Shown here one piece after another: positions 24,474 to 39,022 of a DNA stretch of 64,000 bases; the stretch's first letter is position 1; the number at the start of each line of letters is the position of its first letter. The position numbers were made by a program, and so were the translations under genes. The notes under the pieces were generated by a model that worked only from the letters and a program-made list of their open reading frames with translations, had not been told where the DNA came from and did no database searches. Origin of the DNA: Loxodes magnus (taxonomy: Eukaryota; Ciliophora; Karyorelictea; Loxodida; Loxodidae); assembly GCA_946699065.1 (NCBI GenBank), contig CAMPDV010000199.1:186001-250000 (forward strand), in the 5' to 3' direction.

Positions 24474-26273
24474 TCAATCATAATCATCGTCCTCTTCTTC
24501 CTCCTCCTACTCATATCCCCACATCCAATTCTAGAATTGATCTTCATCTTCCATATCCTCTCCTTCACTATCACTTTCCATTGCCCACTATTCCAAGTTT
24601 TATACTGCTTGAATCCATTCTTAGTTGTACAGCTAAAATCTTTTGTGTCTTATCTACTAAGACCAGTTAGGATCAACTTCTTATACAACTGAAAGAACTG
24701 TATCAGCCATTCTCCTAATGCGAGGGTTTTTATCTTATAGTAACTCTAGCATATAATTAACTACTTAAGTCTAATGAAGTATTATTTCTCTAGTTTCCTT
24801 ATAGAATACCATTTTATAAAATGTGAATAGAATCTGTTGAACCATTTCGTCATCTTCTTGCTTTTCTGACAAAAGAGTATGAAGTTGTTTTATAATCATT
24901 GAATTGGCTATCATCTATGCAGATTTAGAATTGGAAACTAAAGTACCTACTAGCATTATAGATTCTAAGACAATATCATCATCAGCATAACCTACACTTA
25001 AGCTTTTATGTAGAAACTCTAAAATTTTGGTACTTGTGAGTAGTTCATCCCATGCAGTTTATTCTAAATTTACTAAGGTGCCCAATGACTCTACTAAAAA
25101 GTCTGCTTCTTCATGTGGCTTCACCATTAAGTTTATAAGATCCTAGCCAAAGCTGTAAATAGTGTCTTATACATGAGAAATTTTGGCACTAAAAGAAATG
25201 TTTCTAATTAGTTTCATAAGCAGACTGTCTCTATACTTTATAGCTCTTTAAAATAGCTTTTCTAGTTAGTCTCCTTCTGACATTATTTCTGCATTTCTTG
25301 GATTTGTTGCCAGGTTAATTGCGAGAGCGATTAACTCTTCTCCAACTCTTTGCTCAGGAAAATTTAGGATCATTTGATAAACAATTGGCAAGCACTCTGT
25401 ATAAGTAAAAGTGGATTTTGTCCTATCATTTAGAGATAACTGATACAAAACTTTCAGTATTAAAGCTCTAAAAGCTGATTCTCTCAATAAAGAGACTAAC
25501 CTAGGAACATATCCACAAGTATCGAATTTTTCTCTTCATTTAGGATCAAACGATAAATTGTAAATTAGTCTAATGACAATAATACATAAATTCTACGCAT
25601 GAGGGCAAGGAACAAACCTGAGTAACTGCTCAGCCAATCCTTATTCGAGCATTTCATCTTTATTTTCTGAAAAGACAGATAACTTCTTAAGAAAAGTCAT
25701 AAGAACAAGTAGCAAATCCATATGATTTCTCTCTAGAGTCTGAATTAAGAATGGAATGATACTTCTCCTTCTTATTTTTTTTTCTATAGATATGTCTTCA
25801 GCTAAATTGAGTAGGATAGAAAAGAATATGTAAAACATTTTATTTTGCTTCTTTACCATCAGTCCTCATTTCCTTTTCTCCTTTTCGTCTACTTCTTTAG
25901 TCTGCATTTCTCTTAATCTGACTTAGTACTTCTTAAGCTAGTAATCGATAATTTTTAGTGAGGTATCACCAATCTAATTTTACAGCAGCAAGCCATGATA
26001 CTGACTAAACTAAGAATAAATATAGAAAACGGTTCCTATGAACATAGTAAGATCTTGAGATTTCTTAAAGTCATCTCGAAGCGTTCTGCTTAAAAGTCCG
26101 AAAAGCCTATCATGGTAAACCATTTCGCTGATGTTTTGAGGATTAAAGCACATAGCAAGAATTTGCTTTGAAGCTTTAACTTTATCTTCTACTATTTCGC
26201 TATACATAGATTCAATGTGCTCTTCTAAAGATCCTAGATTTAAGTCAAATAAAGTTTCGCTGTGTACCATCAT
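24474..26273 (-). CDS. KAP3: Kinesin-associated protein 3 (KAP3), kinesin-II subunit
   Basis: 599 aa in one frame, from ATG-ATG at 26273 to TGA at 24474-24476 after an acidic end (EEEEEDDDYD). It is built of armadillo-like helical repeats. The block LLSRTLRDDFKKS, followed by YSQFSQYHGLL and KIIDYQLKKYQ, matches the signature of KAP3. KAP3 is the non-motor subunit that links heterotrimeric kinesin-II to intraflagellar transport trains, so this predicts canonical anterograde IFT for ciliogenesis. It is shorter than animal KAP3 (around 790 aa). The N-terminal section that precedes the KASKQILAM block is only about 37 residues here, so either this lineage trimmed it or a 5' exon lies in the 26274-27275 spacer. 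The C-terminal Arm repeats are intact. Confidence 0.9.
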
Positions 26274-27275
26274 TGAAACCAAAAATTATTAACTTTATTT
26301 TAAATTATCAGCTTTCTATTTAAATCCCTTACTCTTTTATCTCTTACCTATATCTTTACTTCCTTGTATCCTATATACCAAGTCTAAAAATTACGACTCT
26401 TACACTATTTTAGAAAAATAAATCTTTCACTATCACTAAATAAAGCTTCATAACCACAGCGCTTTACTCAAAAATGTGGATAATAGAAGTTATTCTTATA
26501 TTAGCAAAGAGCCTTAACATATAAAAAGTGAAGCATAGAAAGATATATAGTTTGCTATGCTTGATTATGAGATGAAATCACTAATATTATACAATAAACC
26601 AATACATAAAACTAATCCCTTTGAAAGAGGTTAAAATACAAATATATAATAATGCTTCACTTAATATATCACATTTCTAGTAAAGCACGTACTATTATCT
26701 AAAGGGCAGGAACTTTTTCCTAATTACATATAAAATAGCTCTTTTATAATAAGCTAGCTAAATCCAAAAGTAATAATAATTGCTTAGTTTAACAACTACG
26801 AAGAAAAGAACCTTACAAGAGAATTATGTAGACTATTGCTCTCTAATTAGATTTAGATATTGGAAGTAATAAAACTTTCTTTAATTTTATTGAGGTATAA
26901 AACGAGAGTTTATATGGCTAATAAGCTAATTAAATGAATAAAAGGAACTCAATAAAAATTAGCCATAAAATAATAGACTATGTCAGTTTATTAGCTACTC
27001 TTATTTTTGCATTTTTTGCTTTTTAAGTAAAGAACCTTTAATGAAAAATTTTGCTACCTTTAAGTAAATACTGAGAAGCATTAGTCTAACTATAAGCTAA
27101 TATACAAAATTTACTTAAAGAGAGGATAGAGTTTTAGTAGTTAAAACGCTAATATTAGAGTTGAACTGAGATAATAAACTAAATGCAATATAAATAAACT
27201 TACATTTATTGGTTTTTATTTTAAAAGCTATTAAGTTCACTTTAATTAGCAAAAGACTATTAAAAAACTAGATAA
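26274..27275. other. Divergent intergenic region
   Basis: About 1.0 kb between KAP3 (leftward) and the next rightward gene. Composition is spacer-like. A missing KAP3 5' exon was looked for but not found by eye. Confidence 0.45.
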
Positions 27276-29630
27276 ATGGGTAACTAAAAATAGAAGTAAA
27301 AGATTAACCAGTAGAACGCTGTTTAGTATGAAAGATTGTCTGATTATAGAGAAATGGGTTTTTACTCCATCGTATATAACTTTGGTTAGAATCAAAAGTT
27401 CCCATTTAAAATACCTAAAACTATTTTTTGAACTCAGCAAAACAAGGATTAACTTATATTTACGAATAAATAAGGAGTGATTGAAATTTAATCTGTAGAC
27501 TAGTTAAATATATCTGAATTATTCTCCAAATTTGAAGCCTAAAATAAACCTTATCCTGCTTGTATTTTGAAACTTGCTTACTCTAACAACTCTGATATTT
27601 GTATTCCTTTAATGACCAGCAAAGATTGCATGGATGCTTGAGACTTCTGCAAAATTTGCAATAACTTCTGCATATTTTAGAAATTTGTTAAACCTAACAG
27701 TTCTGTTATCTCCCTCATGAGGACAAGATATCAGACTATTACTGCTAACAAGCTAGAAACTGCTCAGATAGATAAAGTACAAATATTTAAGAAAAATTAG
27801 CATAATTTCAATTCACCTAATTCAGACTCTCTTTAGTTATGTGTCAAAATAGTTAAGTGCTTGAAAGAAGGCATTAGCAAGTCAAAAATCTACGAGCTGG
27901 TAAATCAGGACGCTAATAAACAGAAGTACATTATCATGAATGACTTCTATAACGAAAATGATTACACTCAGGTAGAGGAAACTTAGGACCAAACTGCTGA
28001 TATAATTCTTAATTTTTTTATCTCATTTTTCAGTTGAAAAATTTTCCAGAACAAGAAGAAAATAAAATACATCTAAGCTAATTTCATAGTGGGAAAGAAA
28101 TAAAAGTATTACTTGATAAATCTTAAAAATTGAAGCTTAAACTTCACATTTTCCACTATTACAAGTCTTTTCTAAATAAGTTCAAAGGAAAAAAAGGAAT
28201 TGGAGAAGCAAGCTATAGAGTTTAAGAAAATAGAATCAAATGAAATTATTCACTTTCTCAAAAAAAGCTAGCGACTCCAGTCTTCATCTAATCTTAATAA
28301 AAGTGAAGAAAAGATTGACTTTCTTAAAATCAAAAAAAGTGTAAGACTTAGTTTGTCAACTAGTAATAGTTGTCAGAAGTAAAAATAAGTGAGTCAATAA
28401 TAAAATGAAACAATTTTTTTCGAAGAATAATTGGAATAGTAAACCTAAGAGATTTAAAAGAGCAAACTAGAAAGAAAGCATTCTAACTTGAATATTTACG
28501 AAAGTAAAGTAAACAATAAAAACATCATACATCTCAAAAACTTTTCAGAGACACTTTATAGGAAAATAAGAAAGAAAACTGTTAAGTAATTTTCAAGCAA
28601 AAGTAAACCGAAAATTGAACTAGAAAAATCGTAAGAGATATTACAATCTTCAATAATTTTGAGTAAAAAATAGCTTGAAGTTTAGAATAAAAGTACTCAA
28701 AATATAAGCTTCTTGATTGAATCTCCAGAAAAGCTTTAGAAATTAAAAAATAAAAACTAAAGCAAAAAAAATAATTCTTATGCTTAAAATTCATAAAATG
28801 ATTCCATTTCTTCCTTATCAAATGACCTAAGACAATATTACTAAGAGAAGTCTATAGTTAAAATTAATTCCAAAAACAACTTAATCTAGATAGAAACTTA
28901 AAAAAAGAAACTAAGAAAAGATCAATAAGGGATTCTACAAAAGAGTGATTAAGGTCAAGATTAATAGAAAAAGCTTAAGTTGATTTAGAAAAATAAGAAC
29001 ACTTCATCCAAGTTATGCTTTATGCAAAAAAGAAATGAGTAAATGCAACTCAAGTAATCTGACTCTAAGCATCTAAAACTTCATTTAAGTAGCTCTTAAC
29101 ATAATTCAAGAGAAAATAGTCAGATTAAGTGTAATAATTTACTAGAAGAAAATGAGAAAAGGAAAAGTTGCAAGAGCAAACAAATAGGATCAAGAGAAGG
29201 ATATTCAGATTTTTTAAAAGAGTAAAAAACTTAAGAATTAAGTATGAACAACGAAAAGATTTCACATTTGAACATTAAAAGTAATATTCTATTTATAGGG
29301 AAAATTCCAAAGGGAAGTAAAGAAAAGGAATCATCAGGAATTCAATCAAAAACTTTAAATCTAAATTCAAGTTACTAGCAAAATGCAATTTAACTAATCC
29401 CTCATTTTCATACTGAATATTAACTGCAGGAAAGTTAACTTAAAGATAGCTAAAACTCTCTTTTAAGAGTTTTTCTAACTCCCCAAAACAAGTAAAGTAA
29501 AGGAAAACTACATTTGAAGGAAGTACAAGCTTCTGATTAAATTCATTGAACACAACAAAAGTAAAACATAGTTGAAAACTTTGTACAGAAGATAAAAAGT
29601 CAAAATGTTCCCTAAAACACTTGCAATTGA
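27276..29630 (+). CDS. Protein with MGN-type (myristoylation) start, 784 aa, unknown
   Basis: One frame from ATG at 27276 (ataaATGggt) to TGA at 29628-29630. An earlier TGA at about 29541 is an alternative stop. It begins MGNQKQKQK, a Gly2 start of the kind used for N-myristoylation, with basic residues that would help membrane binding. The first 270 residues look globular (RLSDYREMGFYSIVYNFG, IPKTIFW) and include a Cys-rich patch (KDCMDAWDFCKICNNFC). The following 500 residues are Lys/Ser/Gln/Asn-rich and probably disordered. An upstream in-frame ATG at 27183 would add a less likely hydrophobic extension. No family was recognised. It lies tandem to, and 190 nt before, the pseudokinase gene. 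Confidence 0.75.
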
Positions 29631-29819
29631 GTTAATTTCAAAACCTTTATCGTTTTAGTTTAATTCAATTCCTTCTATACAGTCAAACTATACAAATATA
29701 TTCTGACTCTTATTGATAAAAGAGTAACTTAGTCTTTTCTAAACTAGATAGTTAAAAGAACATAAAAATGGTTTATTATAGAATTATTAGAGTAATATTT
29801 GATATAAGGAATAAATAAA

Positions 29820-30960
29820 ATGCTAGAAAACTATTTTTATGTATTAAGCATAATAATTGTGGTAATAATGGTCTGTACAATTAGTTATTCATTTAAGCTT
29901 TCATAGCAATTTAAGAAAGAAATGTACTCGGAAGATCCAGAAGCTTAGGGAGTCGTATTAAAATCGAATGCTCCTGAGAAGAAAAAGCAGAATAAGAAGA
30001 GAATGCCTTAGTAAAGATAAAGAAATATGTAATTTCAAACTTCTGCTTAGTAGTAATAGCTTTATTAGCAAAAGGTATCTGAATTAAGCAACTTTGCACT
30101 GAATTATTGCCGATCTACTTATAATCTAGTCTTTTAAAATAATTCATAGTTTCCTACAGATTTGGGATGAAGGAAAGATAAATTTTGGTTCAAAATTAAT
30201 TACAAAGAGAATGAAAACCTAAAATTCCCAGCAGTCCTCTGCCTTTATTATCTTAACTAGAGCTAAATTAATTAGATAGTAGGAATAGAAACCATCGAAA
30301 TCCTAAGAAGCATTTTCACTATAGAATTAGAGCATGAAAATATAGATAAAACACTTCTATTTGATATTGTAGCTTAGAAATAGTTATTAATAGTGGTTAA
30401 CTAACATTATGAACTTGGAAGTCTCCATGATTATCTCAATAACTTCACTCCTTCTTTATCAATGTCAGAGAAAATCAAGAAAGGCTAACAAGTAGTTAAG
30501 AAAAAAGGATTAGACCTAGAATTTATCTAACTATATTGCAAGTAAATAATTTCAGCCTTAGTTTTGTTGCATCGATATAAGATATTTTTAATAAATCTTC
30601 ACAGTGGAAATTTAATGCTGCTCAACTAGTACCAAATTTTAGTTTCAGGCATAGAATCTTCATTCTTTTGTTTACCCGTAAAATAAAACTAGTTTTTAGC
30701 ATAAGCCAGTAATTATTTAAGTCAAAATTAGTAGAATGAATAAGAAAGATCAGCTCAATCAGATTAAAGAAAAGAAACTGTATAATTTGGAAAAGTTTTG
30801 TACGAAATGTAAGTTGGAGGATAATTATTACTATCTAAACCTGAACAAAGAGACTACTAATAAATGCCTGAAACAGTAGCTGAGGTATTAATAGAAATAT
30901 TTGAGAAAGAAGTTGAAAGTATAGAAGAGTTGATTGAATTACCTTTCTTTAAACTTTAAA
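29820..30960 (+). CDS. Membrane-anchored PXK/SLOB-like pseudokinase
   Basis: ATG at 29820 encodes an N-terminal hydrophobic anchor (VLSIIIVVIMVCTISY, about residues 8-23), a basic Gln-rich linker, then a protein-kinase-like C-lobe. The segments VVNQHYELGSLHDYL, LHSGNLMLLNQYQILVSG, VQFGKVLYEM and IEELIELPFF follow the order and spacing of the PXK/Slob family. The catalytic loop reads NLHSGN where active kinases have HRDxxxxN, and no DFG is visible, so catalysis is unlikely. A scaffold role in trafficking or channel regulation, as for animal PXK and Slob, is only analogy. Its end is anomalous: no TGA occurs in frame after the conserved end until 31359, inside the opposing gene. The coordinate given is the first TAA after LPFFKL. 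A 16-nt intron near 31020 leading to TGA at 31087 is another option. Confidence 0.72.
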
Positions 30961-30998
30961 CTTTTTAAACTTAATCAATTAAAATAAACAATAATCTT

Positions 30999-33900
30999 TC
31001 ATAAAATCTTTATTGCTGTATGCTCAGATGTAGAAACCCCAATGCACTCTATATTATACATGTCTATGACTTTACAATCTTAAACTTGAATTTTTATGTT
31101 TTAGATCTTTTGCCAATAGTTCATAAAATAAAATACATCATGAGGAAATATTGTCAATGCTATTCCATCATTAGTCATAAATCATACCTGCTTTACATCT
31201 TAGTTATCTTTAGTTCAATCTAAACTAGTAACTTTTCCTATCAAATCGATTTCATCTCCTTTATTTACTTAATCGATGTTATCTTGATTTAAAACTAACC
31301 TTTATTATATTAAATTTGGATATGCTTCTTTTTCCATTATATGCAAAAAGGATTTGTTTGAATAAACCTGGAAAAAATAAGGCTTAAATGGATTTTTAGG
31401 AGCAGTAACATTCAAAATACATAGTCTTTGGCCTTCTTTAATATCGTTGATTTATTAGAAATTTCAGAAACATATAAAAGCTTCCTCGCCTGTATTGTAA
31501 TCTTTAGAATTATAAAGACACAAAGCATCCTTTATAATAGCTATTCTTTTGAATCCAAATCTATTAACATTTTCTTCTTAGTCTTACTCTTCTTCTTCAT
31601 TTGATTCATCATTTCCTTCTCTTTAATAATTATAAGCATTTTAAGGCCATTTAGTCTAATTCTACTCTAATTCTTGCATAAATTCAAGATGAGCTTACTC
31701 ACTTCTAACTCTTCTAAATTGTTATTTTTAATGAGTGAAGAATTAAGTATATAAGTTAGGATACAGTTTAGTAATTACTACGTCTAAGCAATTAATAGAT
31801 CCTTAATTTGCTTCTATTGAATTCAACTTTATTCGAAAAAATTCGTTTTAGTCGCCTAAAACCGCCTTTCACGAAGCTCTCCTTACTCCATTTATTGCTA
31901 AGAGCAAGTTATTGCCATTAACTCTTTAAGCTCCAAATATTCTTAACTTCATGCCTATTTTTATTAATCCTTGCTTCACCAATTAGTCAACCTTATCATC
32001 TGGATATTGTTATGTTCTAACAGAGTATCAACCATCACTTAGAACTAAATTAGATTCGTCAATATCAATGACTTTTAAGACAATATGCTGTTATAGTTCA
32101 CTAGTGTTATCAAGAAATCTAGCTACACAAGAAAATATTTCCTTTTCCTTATGATATCTAAACTCTAACTCATCTTAGACTTCTTATATAGTAAAAATAG
32201 GAGGATTAATATTTAGCTTTTATTGATAATTAAACAGCTTGTGAATGACTTGTGCTCAATGATTCTGCATTCAGTCGTTTAAAGTTTTCAGTTTAAGACA
32301 TCCTAGATTAATCAAATTTCTTTGTATATATTATAAACTTAGTTTTTTAGATCCTCTACATTTGCAATTCTAATTATGGGTACTATTCTATTAATCGCAA
32401 TCAAACTAATAGTTCTAAGCTTCTTTTAAAGTAATTCCAGGAGCATCTCATAATATAGAAGTTTCTAGATACACTTGATCAAAAGTAGGAAGTTAAACGA
32501 ATTTATTAACTTTATAATCCTTCTTTGCAATTTTAGTCTTTTATTCTAACTCTTCAATGTTTATTTGTCTCTTGAATCTTTAACTTTAATTCATTAGCTA
32601 CTAAGATGCAAAAATCTGAGAGCTATCTTAAGATATTTGACTCATATTTCTACTTGATTCGAAAGGTTTTAATTTTCTGTTCTATGATTGAGTGGAAATT
32701 GTGTTTCTTAAATTTAAAAGATTCTATTAGTTATATCCATTTCCAAGTGGATTTAACTTATTTCCTTAGACTGTTTACTGTTTATGTAACTAAATCACAT
32801 TTTTGAATTTACCTTAGCGTTATGGTAATAATTAATTAGGCTTTACAAACTCGGTTTTCGGATTTTCACCATTTGGATAAGAGTTCTATGAAGTATCCTC
32901 TTAACTCTCGAAAATATGCATAATACTTGATAAATTTTGCTTCTTAGGTTTAATACTAGCTCTGTTTGCACTTTAAAGGCCAACTGAAGTAGATCCCAAT
33001 TAAAGCAGATTATTGCTTATCTATTTCGCTTTTCCTTCTTATATTTAGGGCATTTGACTCTAGAGCTAAGATTTATCAGAAAGTCCTAAAACAGAAGGAT
33101 GTGAAATTAATGGATTTTAGCTAGTTAATTAGCTGTCTTAAAGGGTTATATCCAAGGTCTTTAAGCGTTCTTTATTAATGTTTAAATCTCTTTAATTACT
33201 ATTCCTTAATAAAATGTTAGGATCTTTACAGTTAAATTAATCCTAATATTTATCATTTTTACTGTCTTTATTATGCTCTTTATGTTGGCTTTCTAAATTT
33301 GATAGACCTTTACATTGCTAATTCTATTGCTCTTGCTCCTAAGAATCAAAAAGTGATAATATTTTGTTTAAGTTTGTAGTTGGAACATTAACAGCTTTTC
33401 CTTTTCCCGTTTAAAAGAAAAAAGTTTATTGCTGATCTTAGTTATTAACCTTATTGCTATAAGTGCATGCCTCACTGCTAAAGTTTACTTTTTTAGGTTT
33501 GCAAAATTAGATTTCGCTTTTTGGAGAATCATTATCTTCCTAAGAATCTATTAGAGATAGAATTTTAGCTTAATTCTTGCTTGTTACGTTTAACACTGAA
33601 CCTTTACCGGTTTAAAAGAAAAAATCTTGCTGTATATTCTAATCCTTATGATCCCTTTCACTTTCCAAATCCATTATCAAGGAATTGCTTTTCTATTCTA
33701 TTTAATCATTAGAATTGCTCTTGAAATCACACTAACTGATTTCTGGCTAAGAGAAAAGGAAGCTCAAATCACATTTTGTTCTGCTTTATAGTGAGAGTTA
33801 ATTTCCTTTACCGGTTTAAAAGAAAGTAATTTCTGACTATAAGTCTAATTAATCTTTTTAATTTTTTTTTTGAAAACAGTCAACAGTCTCTTAATTTTAG

Positions 33901-34271
33901 AAAGGTTGTAAATCACTTTATGAATCAAGTAGATCCATTATCCTCTTATTAGTATCATTGGTCTTAACTTAAACTTAATTTCCCTTTCCAGTTTGAAAGA
34001 AAAAGTTCTACATATTTTTTCCTTCTTCTAAAGGCTTCTGATGTGACATACATTTGCTTCTCTTTTCTTAGCAATCAACTTAATCTTACTTCTAGCACTC
34101 AGTTTTCCCCTAAACAGGGTAAAAGTTATCCAATGGTTAGTTTTGATTTTAGGATAATTCAATCAAATCTTAGTCATCTAATCAACTCAAATCATTTACT
34201 CATTCCTTTCCTCCTTCTTCCTATATCTTTTTCTATTCCTACACTTCCCCTAAATTTTTCCCCGCGTACAT
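30999..34271 (-). CDS. BRCA2: BRCA2 orthologue: four BRC repeats and OB-fold DNA-binding domain
   Basis: 1090 aa, uninterrupted from ATG at 34271 to TGA at 30999-31001. Four BRC repeats with the core FF(F)QTGKG are centred on Thr94, Thr153, Thr221 and Thr288. Several are followed by the second-half motif (KILSLIDS, KILSLFDS). BRC repeats bind RAD51. From about residue 660 comes the BRCA2 DNA-binding region: helical domain (NDWMQNHWAQVIHKL), OB1 with SDGWYSVRTQQYPDD, FGAQRVNG and INGVRRASWKAVLGD, OB2 with GSINCLDVVITKLYP and an acidic insertion, and OB3 (GDEIDLIGKVTSLD onward). A TGA at 31215 falls inside OB3 and must be Trp, because the fold continues (VWFMTNDGIALTI). BRCA2 loads RAD51 on ssDNA for recombination and meiosis. 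The short N-terminus has WVNDLSWLDDQDL. Very strong call. Confidence 0.95.
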
Positions 34272-35179
34272 GTTTAAAACTATTAGAAATGAATAGAGAA
34301 AAGAGTAATTTAAATAAGTATTTGATAAAGAAGAAAGAAGTAAAGTTAATAAAATAGTACTTCTATAGATTAATAGCTAGAAAGCAGAACATAGAAATTG
34401 GCAATTTAGCAGAAACATTCCTACTCTAACTAACTATATCTACTACTAAGACTCTAAAATTAAATTGGGAACATAAACTTATCAAAATCTTATTATAATC
34501 CATTACTAGCTTTTGAATACTGAAATATAGAATAAGGATAACTTTAGTATTATAAATAAAATACCTCTTGCATATTAATAAACTTTGAACATTGAAAAGC
34601 AGAGCAAACATTATTATTATGAATAAAGAAGCTATTACCAACTAGCCAGTAAGGTAACTAAAGTAGTTATAAAGAGGATATAGTAGATATCTTAGTATTT
34701 ATATAAACTACTTACTAAATAAAGAAATAATATAGGAAGGATTGATAGAAGTACATAGATTAAATAAGCTTATATTTATACTTGATTTATAGTCATTCTT
34801 CATATAGTCAAAATAGTATATAAAGATTAAAACCATTAAAACCATATTCATTGTATAAACCTAAAGTAATAGCTTATTTATAAAAAATCCCAAAGATTTA
34901 GCAACGTGAACCAACATTTAGTCATATTACAAATAATTTCTTAGAATATAAATAATGCTTAGAAGTATATGATTCTATATATATTGCTAGAGAGCAGCAT
35001 TAGGAAATATAAATAGCAAAGAAGAAGAAAATTAGTAATAGATTAGAGAGATAATAAAGATAGAATAAAATATGTAAAAATATTAATTAGATAGTACTTA
35101 AAGTTAACACAAGGTTTAATTTTAAGGTTATGTTTTTCAGTAAATTGCCTAACTACTTTCTATATAAAGTTAAAAATTA
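34272..35179. other. Divergent intergenic region
   Basis: About 0.9 kb between the leftward BRCA2 gene and the rightward Ca2+-ATPase. A+T-rich, with no gene or clear control motif seen. Confidence 0.5.
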
Positions 35180-38811
<3,632 letters not shown>

Positions 38812-39022
38812 AATATTTAATTATTTACATGAAAATTTTAAAGCTTCTTCCTTTAAAGCTAACAAAAGCCATTTTACTGGAAATAAAATTTAAAATAGTC
38901 TTTAAATTAAAGTCTATAATTTAAAAAGGGATATATCATAAAAGAAGAGAGCTAAAGTTTTATAATAAAACAAAAATCTCAGCTTTAATAATAATTAAAT
39001 AATTTGCAAACAGAGTCTATTT

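Noticed and set aside
31020-31223. Standard-code open frame on the plus strand
   Set aside because: It is a shadow of the BRCA2 OB3 region on the opposite strand.
31180-32300. First reading of the OB-fold sequence as replication protein A (RPA1)
   Set aside because: Four BRC repeats upstream and BRCA2-specific OB1 motifs identify BRCA2 instead.
34043-34357. Standard-code 104-aa open frame on the plus strand
   Set aside because: Most of it is antisense to the BRCA2 N-terminus, which has far better composition and continuity; the part beyond 34271 adds no coding evidence.
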